A DNA stretch of 64,000 nucleotides, from contig NZ_SODM01000001.1 of assembly GCF_004368785.1 (NCBI RefSeq), forward strand, positions 1,116,001 to 1,180,000, written 5' to 3'. Under the pieces are notes generated by a model. That model did no database searches. It saw only the letters and a program-made list of their open reading frames with translations, and was not told the DNA's origin. Positions 16,132 to 23,747 of this stretch are shown piece by piece. Each line of letters opens with the position of its first letter. Position 1 is the first letter of the stretch. The position numbers and the translations under genes are program-made. The DNA comes from Flavobacterium sp. 270 (lineage in GTDB: Bacteria; Bacteroidota; Bacteroidia; Flavobacteriales; Flavobacteriaceae).

Positions 16132-16944
16132 ATGACCTTTACAAAAACCACAGAACAAGCATCAAAATACGAACATTTAGAAACAATGTCCGTTCACGAA
16201 CTGCTTACCAATATCAATAACGAAGACAAAACCGTTCCACACGCTGTAGAAAAAGCAATACCACAAATTGAAGCCCTTGTTGCTCAAGTAGTAAACAGGC
16301 TAAAATTGGGTGGAAGAATATTTTATATCGGAGCCGGAACATCAGGACGTTTAGGTGTTGTAGATGCCTCAGAATGTCCGCCAACTTTCGGAGTTCCTTT
16401 CGATTTAGTAAACGGAATCATTGCCGGCGGTGACACAGCCATTCGTCGCGCTGTAGAAAATGCAGAAGACAACGCAACACAAGCCTGGATCGATTTACAA
16501 GCACATAATATTGGAGAAAATGACGCCGTAATCGGAATTGCAGCATCCGGAACAACTCCGTACGTAATTGGAGGTTTAGAAACCTGCAATCAAAAAAATA
16601 TCCTTACAGGTTGCATTACCTGCAACGCAGGAAGCCCGCTGGCTTTAACAGCACAATTTCCTATAGAAGTTGTTGTAGGCCCAGAATTCGTTACCGGAAG
16701 TTCAAGAATGAAAGCAGGAACAGCGCAGAAATTAGTTTTAAATATGATTTCTACCGCAGCCATGATTCAACTTGGAAAAGTAAAAGGAAACAAAATGGTC
16801 GATATGCAATTGAGTAATATTAAATTGGTAGATCGCGGTGTGAAAATGATTATGGGAGAAATTCCTGTTTCTTATGATGAAGCTTCGGAGTTATTACAGA
16901 AATACGGCAGCGTAAGAAAAGCTATTGATAATTATAACTTATAA
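16132..16944 (+). CDS. murQ: N-acetylmuramic acid 6-phosphate etherase
   Basis: Cleaves the lactyl ether of MurNAc-6-phosphate to GlcNAc-6-phosphate and D-lactate in cell-wall recycling; cytosolic. The SIS domain shows GAGTSGRLGVVDASECPPTFG, IAASGTTPYVIGG and GSSRMKAGTAQK, the family signature. 270 residues is slightly short of the usual about 300, with a shortened C-terminal helix bundle. No murP, anmK or PTS gene is adjacent. Its promoter region is largely occupied by an octamer array. Confidence 0.93.
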   Translation: MTFTKTTEQASKYEHLETMSVHELLTNINNEDKTVPHAVEKAIPQIEALVAQVVNRLKLGGRIFYIGAGTSGRLGVVDASECPPTFGVPFDLVNGIIAGGDTAIRRAVENAEDNATQAWIDLQAHNIGENDAVIGIAASGTTPYVIGGLETCNQKNILTGCITCNAGSPLALTAQFPIEVVVGPEFVTGSSRMKAGTAQKLVLNMISTAAMIQLGKVKGNKMVDMQLSNIKLVDRGVKMIMGEIPVSYDEASELLQKYGSVRKAIDNYNL

Positions 16945-16952
16945 GATACTGT

Positions 16953-17041
16953 TTGTCATTTCGAGGAACGAAGCAACCTCAGTTACAAAATAACACTTTA
17001 GTCAATTGCTAGTGCGATTGCTTCGTTCCTCGCAATGACAA
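16953..17041. repeat. TTGTCA...TGACAA palindrome
   Basis: 24-nt arms (16953-16976 and 17018-17041) with one mismatch flank a 41-nt loop. Both ends read TTGTCAT/ATGACAA. It sits between murQ and the DUF6095-like gene. Same end sequence as the palindromes at 36128, 50067 and 62345. Confidence 0.8.
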
Positions 17042-17086
17042 CCTGAAACTTGAAACAACAAAAAACCTGAAACAAAAAATCAAAAA

Positions 17087-17308
17087 ATGTCAACAAATAA
17101 ACAATTATTAGGAAAAGGAATTAAATACTTAACTGGCGCTTTGCCATTGATGTTTCTTGGCCCATCGTTGATTTACAATGCATTTCAAAATCAACAAAAC
17201 AATTGGCATTATCTTGTTTTAGGTATTGGAATTGTAGCTTGTTTAAGTTCTATGTTTTTAATTTTCTACGGATTGAAAACGATTATGAAAGGTTTGTTTA
17301 ATGACTAA
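17087..17308 (+). CDS. DUF6095-like small membrane protein
   Basis: 73 residues with two membrane helices (about 12-31 and 41-63) separated by NAFQNQQNNWHY, ending in KTIMKGLFND. I recognise this as the small Flavobacteriia family DUF6095, function unknown. It begins 45 nt after a palindromic repeat and its closest same-strand neighbours are murQ and a 53-residue open frame. Confidence 0.72.
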   Translation: MSTNKQLLGKGIKYLTGALPLMFLGPSLIYNAFQNQQNNWHYLVLGIGIVACLSSMFLIFYGLKTIMKGLFND

Positions 17309-17335
17309 TTTGTATCTTTACTAAAATTCTCTATC

Positions 17336-17497
17336 ATGGATATACAAGCAGAAATAAATTGGATACATCAAGAAATTATTGATTCAAACACTGTATATAA
17401 TATAGATATAAATAATGCCTTAGAAGATATTTCAAAAGGAAATGTTTATAGCGAAGATCAAGCTAGAGAGATTGCAAAAAAATGGGGAAGAAAATAA
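17336..17497 (+). CDS. Small acidic protein, 53 residues
   Basis: An open frame too short for routine calling: starts MDIQAEINWIHQEI, ends AREIAKKWGRK. It is predicted to be all-helical, acidic in the middle and basic at the end. The codon use is like the neighbours and the ATG follows the previous stop by 27 nt. The KKW ending recalls small helical antitoxin-like or regulatory proteins, but no toxin partner is visible and I assign no function. Confidence 0.5.
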   Translation: MDIQAEINWIHQEIIDSNTVYNIDINNALEDISKGNVYSEDQAREIAKKWGRK

Positions 17498-17572
17498 TTT
17501 AGACTACTACTTCCCTACAATAATTTATATTCTTCGAGTGCGACATAATGCACAACAACCTAAAAAACATTC

Positions 17573-18145
17573 ATGGAAGGTATAATCCACATTCAGAAAA
17601 CATTCGAGAAAGTCATTTATATTGATAAAAAAATAAACAATCGCGAGTTTGAAGATTGTGTTTTTAAAAACTGTGATTTCTCTAACAGCAATTTTGCTTA
17701 CAATTCTTTTTTAGACTGCGAATTTATCGACTGCAATTTGTCTATGACAAGTCTGGCAGGTACGAGTTTAAAAAATGTTTCTTTTAAAAACTGCAAACTT
17801 TTAGGAATCGCTTTTAACGAATGTGATGATTTTCTTTTTCAGGTTTATTTTGAAGAAACAACTTTAGATTATGCCTCATTTGCTAATAAAAAAATGCCTA
17901 AAACAAAGTTTATCAATTCTTCTTTAAGAGATGTAACTTTCATTGGTGTTAATTTAACCAGTTCGGTTTTTGACAATTGCAATTTAGAAGGCGCTATTTT
18001 TAATGATACACAATTGGCAAGCGTCGATTTTAGAACCGCTTACAATTATAAAATTGATCCGGAATTTAACCCAATGAGAAAAGCACAATTTTCGACTCAG
18101 GGAATTGTGGGACTTTTGGATAAATATGATATTAAAATTGTATAA
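17573..18145 (+). CDS. Pentapeptide-repeat protein
   Basis: 190 residues with repeated A(D/N)Lxx-type fivefold units: FEDCVFKNCDFSNSNF, FLDCEFIDCNL, TSLKNVSFKNCKL and others up to about residue 165, forming a right-handed quadrilateral beta-helix. Some relatives (Qnr, MfpA) protect gyrase from quinolones; this one lies near no gyrase gene and its end lacks the Qnr-type layout as far as I can see. Cytosolic; target unknown. It is followed after 2 nt by the DinB-like gene. Confidence 0.88.
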   Translation: MEGIIHIQKTFEKVIYIDKKINNREFEDCVFKNCDFSNSNFAYNSFLDCEFIDCNLSMTSLAGTSLKNVSFKNCKLLGIAFNECDDFLFQVYFEETTLDYASFANKKMPKTKFINSSLRDVTFIGVNLTSSVFDNCNLEGAIFNDTQLASVDFRTAYNYKIDPEFNPMRKAQFSTQGIVGLLDKYDIKIV

Positions 18146-18147
18146 TT

Positions 18148-18723
18148 ATGAATGTATCAGAATCTTATTTAGAAAGTGTTAAGAAGCAATTTTTATATTA
18201 TAAAATGTTGGGCGAAAAAGCCATAGCGCAACTCGAGCCGGAACAACTTTTTGTTTCTATTAACGAAGATAGAAACAGTATTGCGACAATTATAAAACAT
18301 ATTTCGGGCAATATGCTCTCGCGCTGGACTGATTTTCTAACTTCTGACGGCGAAAAGGAATGGAGAAACCGTGATGCTGAATTCGAAAATGATTGGCAAT
18401 CTAAAGAAGAAGTTCTTTTGGCTTGGAATAAAGGCTGGGAATGTTTTGAGAATGCTTTAAACAGCTTAAAACCAGAACAGCTTTCTGATATTATTTATAT
18501 TAGAAACGAAGGCCATACGGTTATCGAAGCGATAAACAGGCAATTAGCACATTATCCGTATCATGTTGGCCAGATTGTTTTTTATGCCAAACAATTAAAG
18601 AAAAGTAATTGGGATAGTTTGTCGATTCCGAAGAATAAATCCGGAAATTACAATGCCGAAAAGTTTGCTAAGGAAAAAGAAATTAAGAACTTTACAGACG
18701 ATGAATTAAAGAGATTGAAATGA
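18148..18723 (+). CDS. DinB-like four-helix protein (DUF1572)
   Basis: 191 residues of the DinB/YfiT metal-binding four-helix-bundle superfamily, DUF1572 type. The three likely metal-ligand histidines are in IIKHISGNML (about H50), and QLAHYPYHVGQI (about H134 and H138). Members act as metal-dependent thiol-transferases or are uncharacterised; the substrate is unknown. It starts 2 nt after the pentapeptide gene and overlaps the next small gene by ATGA, so three genes appear coupled. Confidence 0.82.
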   Translation: MNVSESYLESVKKQFLYYKMLGEKAIAQLEPEQLFVSINEDRNSIATIIKHISGNMLSRWTDFLTSDGEKEWRNRDAEFENDWQSKEEVLLAWNKGWECFENALNSLKPEQLSDIIYIRNEGHTVIEAINRQLAHYPYHVGQIVFYAKQLKKSNWDSLSIPKNKSGNYNAEKFAKEKEIKNFTDDELKRLK

Positions 18724-18881
18724 TAAATTATTATGCGAATTTTGGCGGAACATGCTGGTGGATTTTAATTAAATTCTGTCAAACCAATTTAACGGAAGAA
18801 CAGAGTTTTAAAAACAAAAAACGAAATTTGCTTTTTCTGACTTTTTTAACTTTGGTAATTTTCTTTTTATTCTTTAATTAA
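18720..18881 (+). CDS. Small membrane protein, 53 residues
   Basis: The ATG overlaps the TGA stop of the DinB-like gene (ATGA), a typical coupling signal. The product begins MINYYANFGGTCWW, has a polar middle with basic KNKKRN and ends in one strong hydrophobic helix (about residues 38-52). Family not known. The overlap and clean composition support a real gene although it is short. Confidence 0.55.
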   Translation: MINYYANFGGTCWWILIKFCQTNLTEEQSFKNKKRNLLFLTFLTLVIFFLFFN

Positions 18882-18904
18882 AAAGATCTTTTGAAAACGA
18901 ATGT

Positions 18905-18935
18905 CCTAGCCCTGATGGGAGTGGCATCTTTTTCC
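18905..18935. repeat. Half copy of the branched intergenic element
   Basis: CTAGCCCTGATGGGAGTGG closely matches the left arm of the element at 44614-44632 but the right arm with CGGATAGC is missing. It ends about 24 nt before the ATG of the next lipoprotein gene, so the gene or its promoter may have replaced the right half. Confidence 0.5.
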
Positions 18936-18958
18936 TTAAAATACAACTTACAATTTAT

Positions 18959-19330
18959 ATGAAAAAAATTATATTCTTACTTCCGTTATTGGCCTTAGTA
19001 TCGTGTTATAATGCAGAACATAACTGCAAGGATTTTAAAAACGGAAAATTTAAATTTGAATTTGAAGTAAACGGCGTTAAAAAAACTACTTTTTTTGAAC
19101 GTAAAGATGGTATCGAAATCGAAACTTTTGATGGAAAAACCGATACTTCGACTGTTCGCTGGGTAAGCGACTGCGAATACATTCTGCAGAAAAAACATCC
19201 AAAAAATATGGCCGAAGAAAAAGCCATCAGCATGAAGATCTTAAACACAAAAAAAGATTCTTATACTTTTGAATTTGGAATGGTGGGTTCTGACGAAAAA
19301 CAACGCGGAACGGTTTACAAAGTATACTAA
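18959..19330 (+). CDS. Hypothetical lipoprotein, 123 residues
   Basis: The signal peptide ends in LALVSC (lipobox Cys16). The mature domain has Cys23 and Cys62, alternating beta strands (FKFEFEVNG, FFERKDGIEIETF, YTFEFGMVG) and looks like a small periplasmic beta protein. Similar flavobacterial proteins are sometimes labelled topoisomerase IV, which this sequence does not support. Function unknown. Confidence 0.65.
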   Translation: MKKIIFLLPLLALVSCYNAEHNCKDFKNGKFKFEFEVNGVKKTTFFERKDGIEIETFDGKTDTSTVRWVSDCEYILQKKHPKNMAEEKAISMKILNTKKDSYTFEFGMVGSDEKQRGTVYKVY

Positions 19331-19346
19331 AAGTTTAAGCTTTTAC

Positions 19347-19409
19347 TGCCACAAAGGCACAAAGACGCAAAGAAATTAAATGCTTAGTGTCTTTGTGCCT
19401 TTGTCGCAA
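19347..19409. terminator. Hairpin of the ACAAAGGCAC repeat type
   Basis: ACAAAGGCACAAAGAC (19351-19366) pairs perfectly with GTCTTTGTGCCTTTGT (19389-19404). The sequence motif recurs widely in flavobacterial intergenic regions, from memory. Here it follows the lipoprotein gene and could end its transcript. Confidence 0.55.
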
Positions 19410-19475
19410 ATTATTGTCATGTGTTTCTTTTACATTTCTTTTTTTAATAGTATTTTAGAAGCCTAATCTAACCAA

Positions 19476-21395
19476 ATGAAAAATACCATTTCGCATAGAG
19501 TTGCCGACTTTTTGAAGAGTTATCCGCCTTTTAGTTTTTTGCATCAAGGAGATCTTGAAAAACTATCAGAACAGATTTCTATTGTTTATAAAGATAAAGA
19601 CGCTGTTATTTTTGCCGAAAATGACAAAACTCATGACTCTTTTTATGTAGTTCATAAAGGTGCTGTGGCTTTAAAGAAAAGTGCTAAAAATACTGTTTTG
19701 GACATGTGTGACGAAGGCGATATTTTTGGTCTGCGTCCGCTTTTGGCGCAGGAAAACTATATTATGGAAGCTGTAGCGCACGAAGAAAGCATTCTTTATG
19801 CCATTCCTATTGCGGTTTTTAAACCTTATGCGCTCGAAAACAGAACTGTTGGTAATTTCCTGATTGAAAGTTATGCTTCTAACACTCGAAATCCGTATTC
19901 TGATATTCATAAAGACAAACTTTACGGCGATGATCTTGAGCATGATTCAATGCATTCCGAAACGCATTCTTTTGATTTACAACCTATTAAATATTCAAAG
20001 AAAATTGTAACCTGCAGTCCGTCGACAACAGCCAGAGATATTGCCAAAATCATGACGAAGAAAAAAGTCGGCGCAATATTGATTGTGGATGAAATGCTGC
20101 CAATTGGCATTATTACCGATAAAGATCTTCGTAATAAGATTGTTACGGGCGATTATTCAATTCTGACAACGGCAGAAACTATCATGACAAAACCTGTAAT
20201 TACGTATCCTAAAAAAATGACGGTTACAGAGGCACAAATGGCAATGATGAAAAGCAATATCAGCTATTTATGTCTAACGAAAGATGGAACTACAAATACG
20301 AAAGCGGTTGGGATTTTATCGAAACACGATGTTATGGTGGCGTTGGGAAATAATCCCGCGGTACTGATAAAAGCACTGAAAAGAGTTAAAAAAATAAAAG
20401 AAATTAAACCGATTCGTAACCGAATTATGCAGCTGCTTCAAGGATATTTAGATCAAAATATTCCGATGAGCCTGATTGCTAAAATTATTACAGAACTGAA
20501 CGAAGCTTGTACAACTCGCGTTATCGAAATGTCTATTGAAAAAATGAGCAGTCCGCCACCGGTAAAATTTGCGTGGCTGGCGCTTGGAAGTCAAGGCCGA
20601 AGCGAACAAATGCTGCATACAGATCAGGATAATGCGATTGTTTATGAAAATGTTTCGGATGTTTTTAAGGATGAAACCAGAATTTATTTCTTGAAATTTG
20701 CAGCGCTCGTTAACAAAGGTCTTTTTGAAATTGGTTACGATTACTGCCCTGCCGAAATGATGGCATCGAACCCAAAATGGTGTATGAGCCTGGATGAATG
20801 GAAAAATCAAGTGCATCATTGGATTACAAATCCGGGGAAAAATGAAGTTTTGCTTTCTTTCATATTTTTCGATTACAGCTTAACGTATGGTGACTCTTTC
20901 ATTACAAATCAACTTTCGGATTATATTTTTGAAACCGTAAAAGCGAATCCTATTTTTTATGTGCATTTGGTAAGTGGTGCATTGCAAAGTCCTTCTCCTA
21001 CAGGTTTTTTCAGGCAATTTTTGGTAGAACAAGATGGTGCCAACAAAGATAATTTTGACATTAAAAGAAGAGCTTTAATGCCTCTTACAGACGCTGCAAG
21101 AGTTTTGATTTTGTCACATTCTGTAAAATCGATCAGCAATACGTCTGAACGTTTTGAAAAATTAGCGGAGCTTGAACCTAACAACCGTGAATTGTATTTG
21201 TCTTGTTCGTATTCGTTTAGAGCTTTATTAAAATTCAGAACCAAACAAGGTCTTCTGCACCATGATTCTGGTCAATTTATTGCACTGGAAACTTTATCTA
21301 AAATGGAAAAAATAAAGCTAAAACGTACTTTTAAAACTATAAAAGAACTTCAGGAATTAATTAGCGTTCGATTTAATATTTCAAACATCGTTTAG
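19476..21395 (+). CDS. cNMP-binding / CBS-pair / DUF294 nucleotidyltransferase-like protein
   Basis: 639 residues with four parts: a cyclic-nucleotide-binding beta-barrel (about 20-130), a CBS pair (about 170-295, with GAILIVDEMLPIGIITDKDL), a DUF294 nucleotidyltransferase domain (about 330-470) with the GSQGRSEQ and DQDNAIVY motifs, and a C-terminal helical DUF294_C domain. The NT motif looks intact, so it may transfer nucleotidyl groups, as in GlnD-like regulators; the target is unknown. It is followed after 2 nt by a 3'-5' exonuclease, a pairing I know from other bacteria, often near acetate uptake genes, though none are in view here. Confidence 0.88.
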   Translation: MKNTISHRVADFLKSYPPFSFLHQGDLEKLSEQISIVYKDKDAVIFAENDKTHDSFYVVHKGAVALKKSAKNTVLDMCDEGDIFGLRPLLAQENYIMEAVAHEESILYAIPIAVFKPYALENRTVGNFLIESYASNTRNPYSDIHKDKLYGDDLEHDSMHSETHSFDLQPIKYSKKIVTCSPSTTARDIAKIMTKKKVGAILIVDEMLPIGIITDKDLRNKIVTGDYSILTTAETIMTKPVITYPKKMTVTEAQMAMMKSNISYLCLTKDGTTNTKAVGILSKHDVMVALGNNPAVLIKALKRVKKIKEIKPIRNRIMQLLQGYLDQNIPMSLIAKIITELNEACTTRVIEMSIEKMSSPPPVKFAWLALGSQGRSEQMLHTDQDNAIVYENVSDVFKDETRIYFLKFAALVNKGLFEIGYDYCPAEMMASNPKWCMSLDEWKNQVHHWITNPGKNEVLLSFIFFDYSLTYGDSFITNQLSDYIFETVKANPIFYVHLVSGALQSPSPTGFFRQFLVEQDGANKDNFDIKRRALMPLTDAARVLILSHSVKSISNTSERFEKLAELEPNNRELYLSCSYSFRALLKFRTKQGLLHHDSGQFIALETLSKMEKIKLKRTFKTIKELQELISVRFNISNIV

Positions 21396-21397
21396 AT

Positions 21398-22024
21398 ATG
21401 AGTTTATTTAATTTCTGGAAAAAAGAAGAAAATTTATTCGATGAACATATTACGATCGAAGAAACCCGTTTTGTGGTTTTAGATACCGAAACTACAGGTT
21501 TTGATTACGAAAATGATCGTATTTTGTGCATTGGCGCTTTAGTTTTACAAAACGGAAGTATCAATATTCAGGATAGTTTTGAACTTTATATTGAGCAGGA
21601 TCATTATGATAAATCTACCGCACAGATTCATGGTATTTTAAAAGCCTTTGTCATTCAGCGTCCGAGTGAATTAGAGGCTTTGCAACAGTTTCTAGCTTTT
21701 TTAGGAGACTCGATAATTATAGCGCATCATACTGTTTTTGATGTCACGATGATTAATAAAGCCTTAGAAAGAAATGGACTTGCGGAATTGTCTAACAAAA
21801 GATTGGACACTGCTATTTTATATAAAAATACTTTAATTAAATCGCATTTGTTTGAACGCAAAGATCATTACACACTTGACGATCTTGCAGACAAATTTGA
21901 TATTTCTAAAAAAGACAGACATACGGCTTTAGGGGACGCTTATATTACTGCTATTGCATTTCTAAAAATTGTAAAAAAACTAAAAGAAAAGAAAATTATT
22001 AATCTAAACCACCTTTTTAAATAA
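21398..22024 (+). CDS. 3'-5' exonuclease, DnaQ/epsilon family
   Basis: 208 residues of the DEDDh type: Exo I VVLDTETTGF, Exo II AHHTVFDVTMIN, Exo III DRHTALGDAYIT. It could be a proofreading-like or RNase T-like nuclease; a stand-alone short form without a polymerase contact motif I can identify. The 2-nt gap after the DUF294 gene implies joint translation and suggests that the regulatory protein controls or accompanies the nuclease. Confidence 0.87.
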   Translation: MSLFNFWKKEENLFDEHITIEETRFVVLDTETTGFDYENDRILCIGALVLQNGSINIQDSFELYIEQDHYDKSTAQIHGILKAFVIQRPSELEALQQFLAFLGDSIIIAHHTVFDVTMINKALERNGLAELSNKRLDTAILYKNTLIKSHLFERKDHYTLDDLADKFDISKKDRHTALGDAYITAIAFLKIVKKLKEKKIINLNHLFK

Positions 22025-22165
22025 AGCCAAGATTATTTTTTAAGTTTTATTTATGAAGCTAAAATTTACATTTAATACCTAATATTTACATTTTAGTAAT
22101 ACATCCCTTATTATTTGTTAGCAATTATAAAAAATTAGCATAACATCGATTTCGTTATTGAATAA

Positions 22166-22173
22166 TAGCTTTG
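22166..22173 (+). promoter_or_regulatory. -7 box (TAGCTTTG) of the PhoX-like gene
   Basis: TAGCTTTG matches TAnnTTTG and lies 24 nt before the ATG at 22198. It overlaps the TTG at 22171 that opens the longest frame, so it supports the ATG as the real start. Positions 22025-22160 hold no gene that I can see. Confidence 0.45.
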
Positions 22174-22197
22174 TTTAAAAATAAAAAGCAAAGCATT

Positions 22198-23679
22198 ATG
22201 AAAATTAATTTTTTAAAATCCGTAGCAATTCTAGGAATTACAGGTCTTTCTGTAATTGGTTGTCAAAATGATGACAATAAAGATTCGAACACTGTAAACG
22301 CTGAGATCGATTTTACATCAAATTCTAAAGTACCTCCATTTGTATATGCAATGAGTGGTTTTGAAAATCTTAAAATCAGTACGTTGATCAGTAGTGCAGA
22401 TGTTTTACCACAGTCACCAACATTTGTTTATGGAGCACAGCCAGATGGAGCCGGACTTATGAAAAATCCAAACGGAGAAGGTTATATCATGATTACAAAT
22501 CACGAAATAATACAATCTGTTTCTAGAGTTTATTTAGACAAAACCTTCAAACCTGTAAAAGGAGATTATCTTGTAGATGCAGTTGGTGGTATGACTCGTT
22601 TGTGTTCTGCAACTTTGGCAACTCCAGAAATTCACGGATTTGGTCCTATTTTTTTAACTGCCGGAGAAAGTGGTCAGGAAAGTATGGTACACGGAATTAA
22701 TCCGTTAGGATTATCTACAGACAAAAGCAGAATGGATAGAGTTTTACCAGCTTTAGGAAAAGCGAGTATGGAAAACGCAGTGCCGTTGCCAAAAGAAGCT
22801 TATCCAGGAAAAACAATTATTCTTATTGGTGAAGATCAATCTTATGCAACGTCTCACGTAAGTGCAGGACAGTTGATTATGTACATGAGCAATACTGTTG
22901 GAGATTTATCAAACGGAAAATTATATGCTTTAAAAAGAACTGATGGAAATCAGGTAGAAACTACAATTAAGTTAAACAATTCATATCCAGTTTCTTTCGT
23001 TGAGATTCCGAACGCTAAAAACCTTACTGGTGCAGAAATTAATACGACAGTAAATGCTGCTGGAGCTATTCGTTTTTCTAGAGTTGAAGATGTTGATTAC
23101 AGAAAAGGAAGCGCAAGCAACAACAGAGAAGTTTACTTTACTGCAACGGGACAGGCTACAGCAAATGCTCCAGTTGACGGATATACAATGTGGGGAAGAG
23201 TTTATAAATTGAAAATGGATGCAACAGATCCTTTAAAAGGGACTTTAGAATTGGCTGTAGAAGGTGACAGTACACCGGGAACAGGAATTATAAATCCTGA
23301 TAACTTATGTGTTACAGAAAACTATGTTTACATTCAGGAAGATGGTGATAGTTATTATGCCGATGCAAAACACGATTCTTACATCTGGCAGTATAATATC
23401 GCATCAAAACAAAATAAACCGTGGTTAAATATGAATCACAAAAGAACTGATGCTGCCTGGAACGCTTTATACAACCAAGTTGGCGAAACAAAATTAGGAA
23501 GCTGGGAGTTTGGTGCTATGAATGACATTTCAGATTTAATCGGTGTTCCAAATACTTTTACAGTAAACATTCACCCTCATACCTGGCAGTTAGACGCATT
23601 TAAAAATGCAGATGGTTCTGGTACAAGCACTAACAAAGAAGGTGGACAAACTGTTATTATTAGAAACGTAGAGAAATAA
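22198..23679 (+). CDS. PhoX/DUF839-like secreted lipoprotein
   Basis: 493 residues. The signal peptide ends in LSVIGC (lipobox). The mature part looks like a six- or seven-bladed beta-propeller: GYIMITNHEI, GGMTRLCSATL, TAGESGQESM, IGEDQSYATSHVSAG, VEDVDYRKG and DNLCVTENYVYIQEDGD. Such Glu/Asp-rich loops are where PhoX phosphatases bind Ca and Fe. I therefore call it PhoX-like; activity as a phosphatase is not certain because I cannot align the metal ligands individually. It should sit on the outer face or in the periplasm. It lies 68 nt before a di-haem peroxidase gene, with a terminator-like hairpin between. Confidence 0.62.
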   Translation: MKINFLKSVAILGITGLSVIGCQNDDNKDSNTVNAEIDFTSNSKVPPFVYAMSGFENLKISTLISSADVLPQSPTFVYGAQPDGAGLMKNPNGEGYIMITNHEIIQSVSRVYLDKTFKPVKGDYLVDAVGGMTRLCSATLATPEIHGFGPIFLTAGESGQESMVHGINPLGLSTDKSRMDRVLPALGKASMENAVPLPKEAYPGKTIILIGEDQSYATSHVSAGQLIMYMSNTVGDLSNGKLYALKRTDGNQVETTIKLNNSYPVSFVEIPNAKNLTGAEINTTVNAAGAIRFSRVEDVDYRKGSASNNREVYFTATGQATANAPVDGYTMWGRVYKLKMDATDPLKGTLELAVEGDSTPGTGIINPDNLCVTENYVYIQEDGDSYYADAKHDSYIWQYNIASKQNKPWLNMNHKRTDAAWNALYNQVGETKLGSWEFGAMNDISDLIGVPNTFTVNIHPHTWQLDAFKNADGSGTSTNKEGGQTVIIRNVEK

Positions 23680-23704
23680 TTATTACAAGTCTTACTAATT
23701 CACG

Positions 23705-23733
23705 ACCCTTATTTTTCTTAATAAGGGTTGTTT
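23705..23733 (+). terminator. Terminator or attenuator between PhoX-like and peroxidase genes
   Basis: ACCCTTATT (23705-23713) pairs with AATAAGGGT (23720-23728) and is followed by a T run. It lies 20 nt before the peroxidase start, so it may lower rather than abolish read-through. Confidence 0.72.
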
Positions 23734-23747
23734 TTCTTTTTAATACT

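Noticed and set aside
16953..17041. Palindrome considered as an insertion sequence.
   Set aside because: It is 89 nt long with no open frame and no transposase nearby; at most it is a non-autonomous repeat.
18959..19330. Small lipoprotein as a topoisomerase IV protein.
   Set aside because: No topoisomerase motif is present; a lipobox and a 120-residue beta protein exclude the label.
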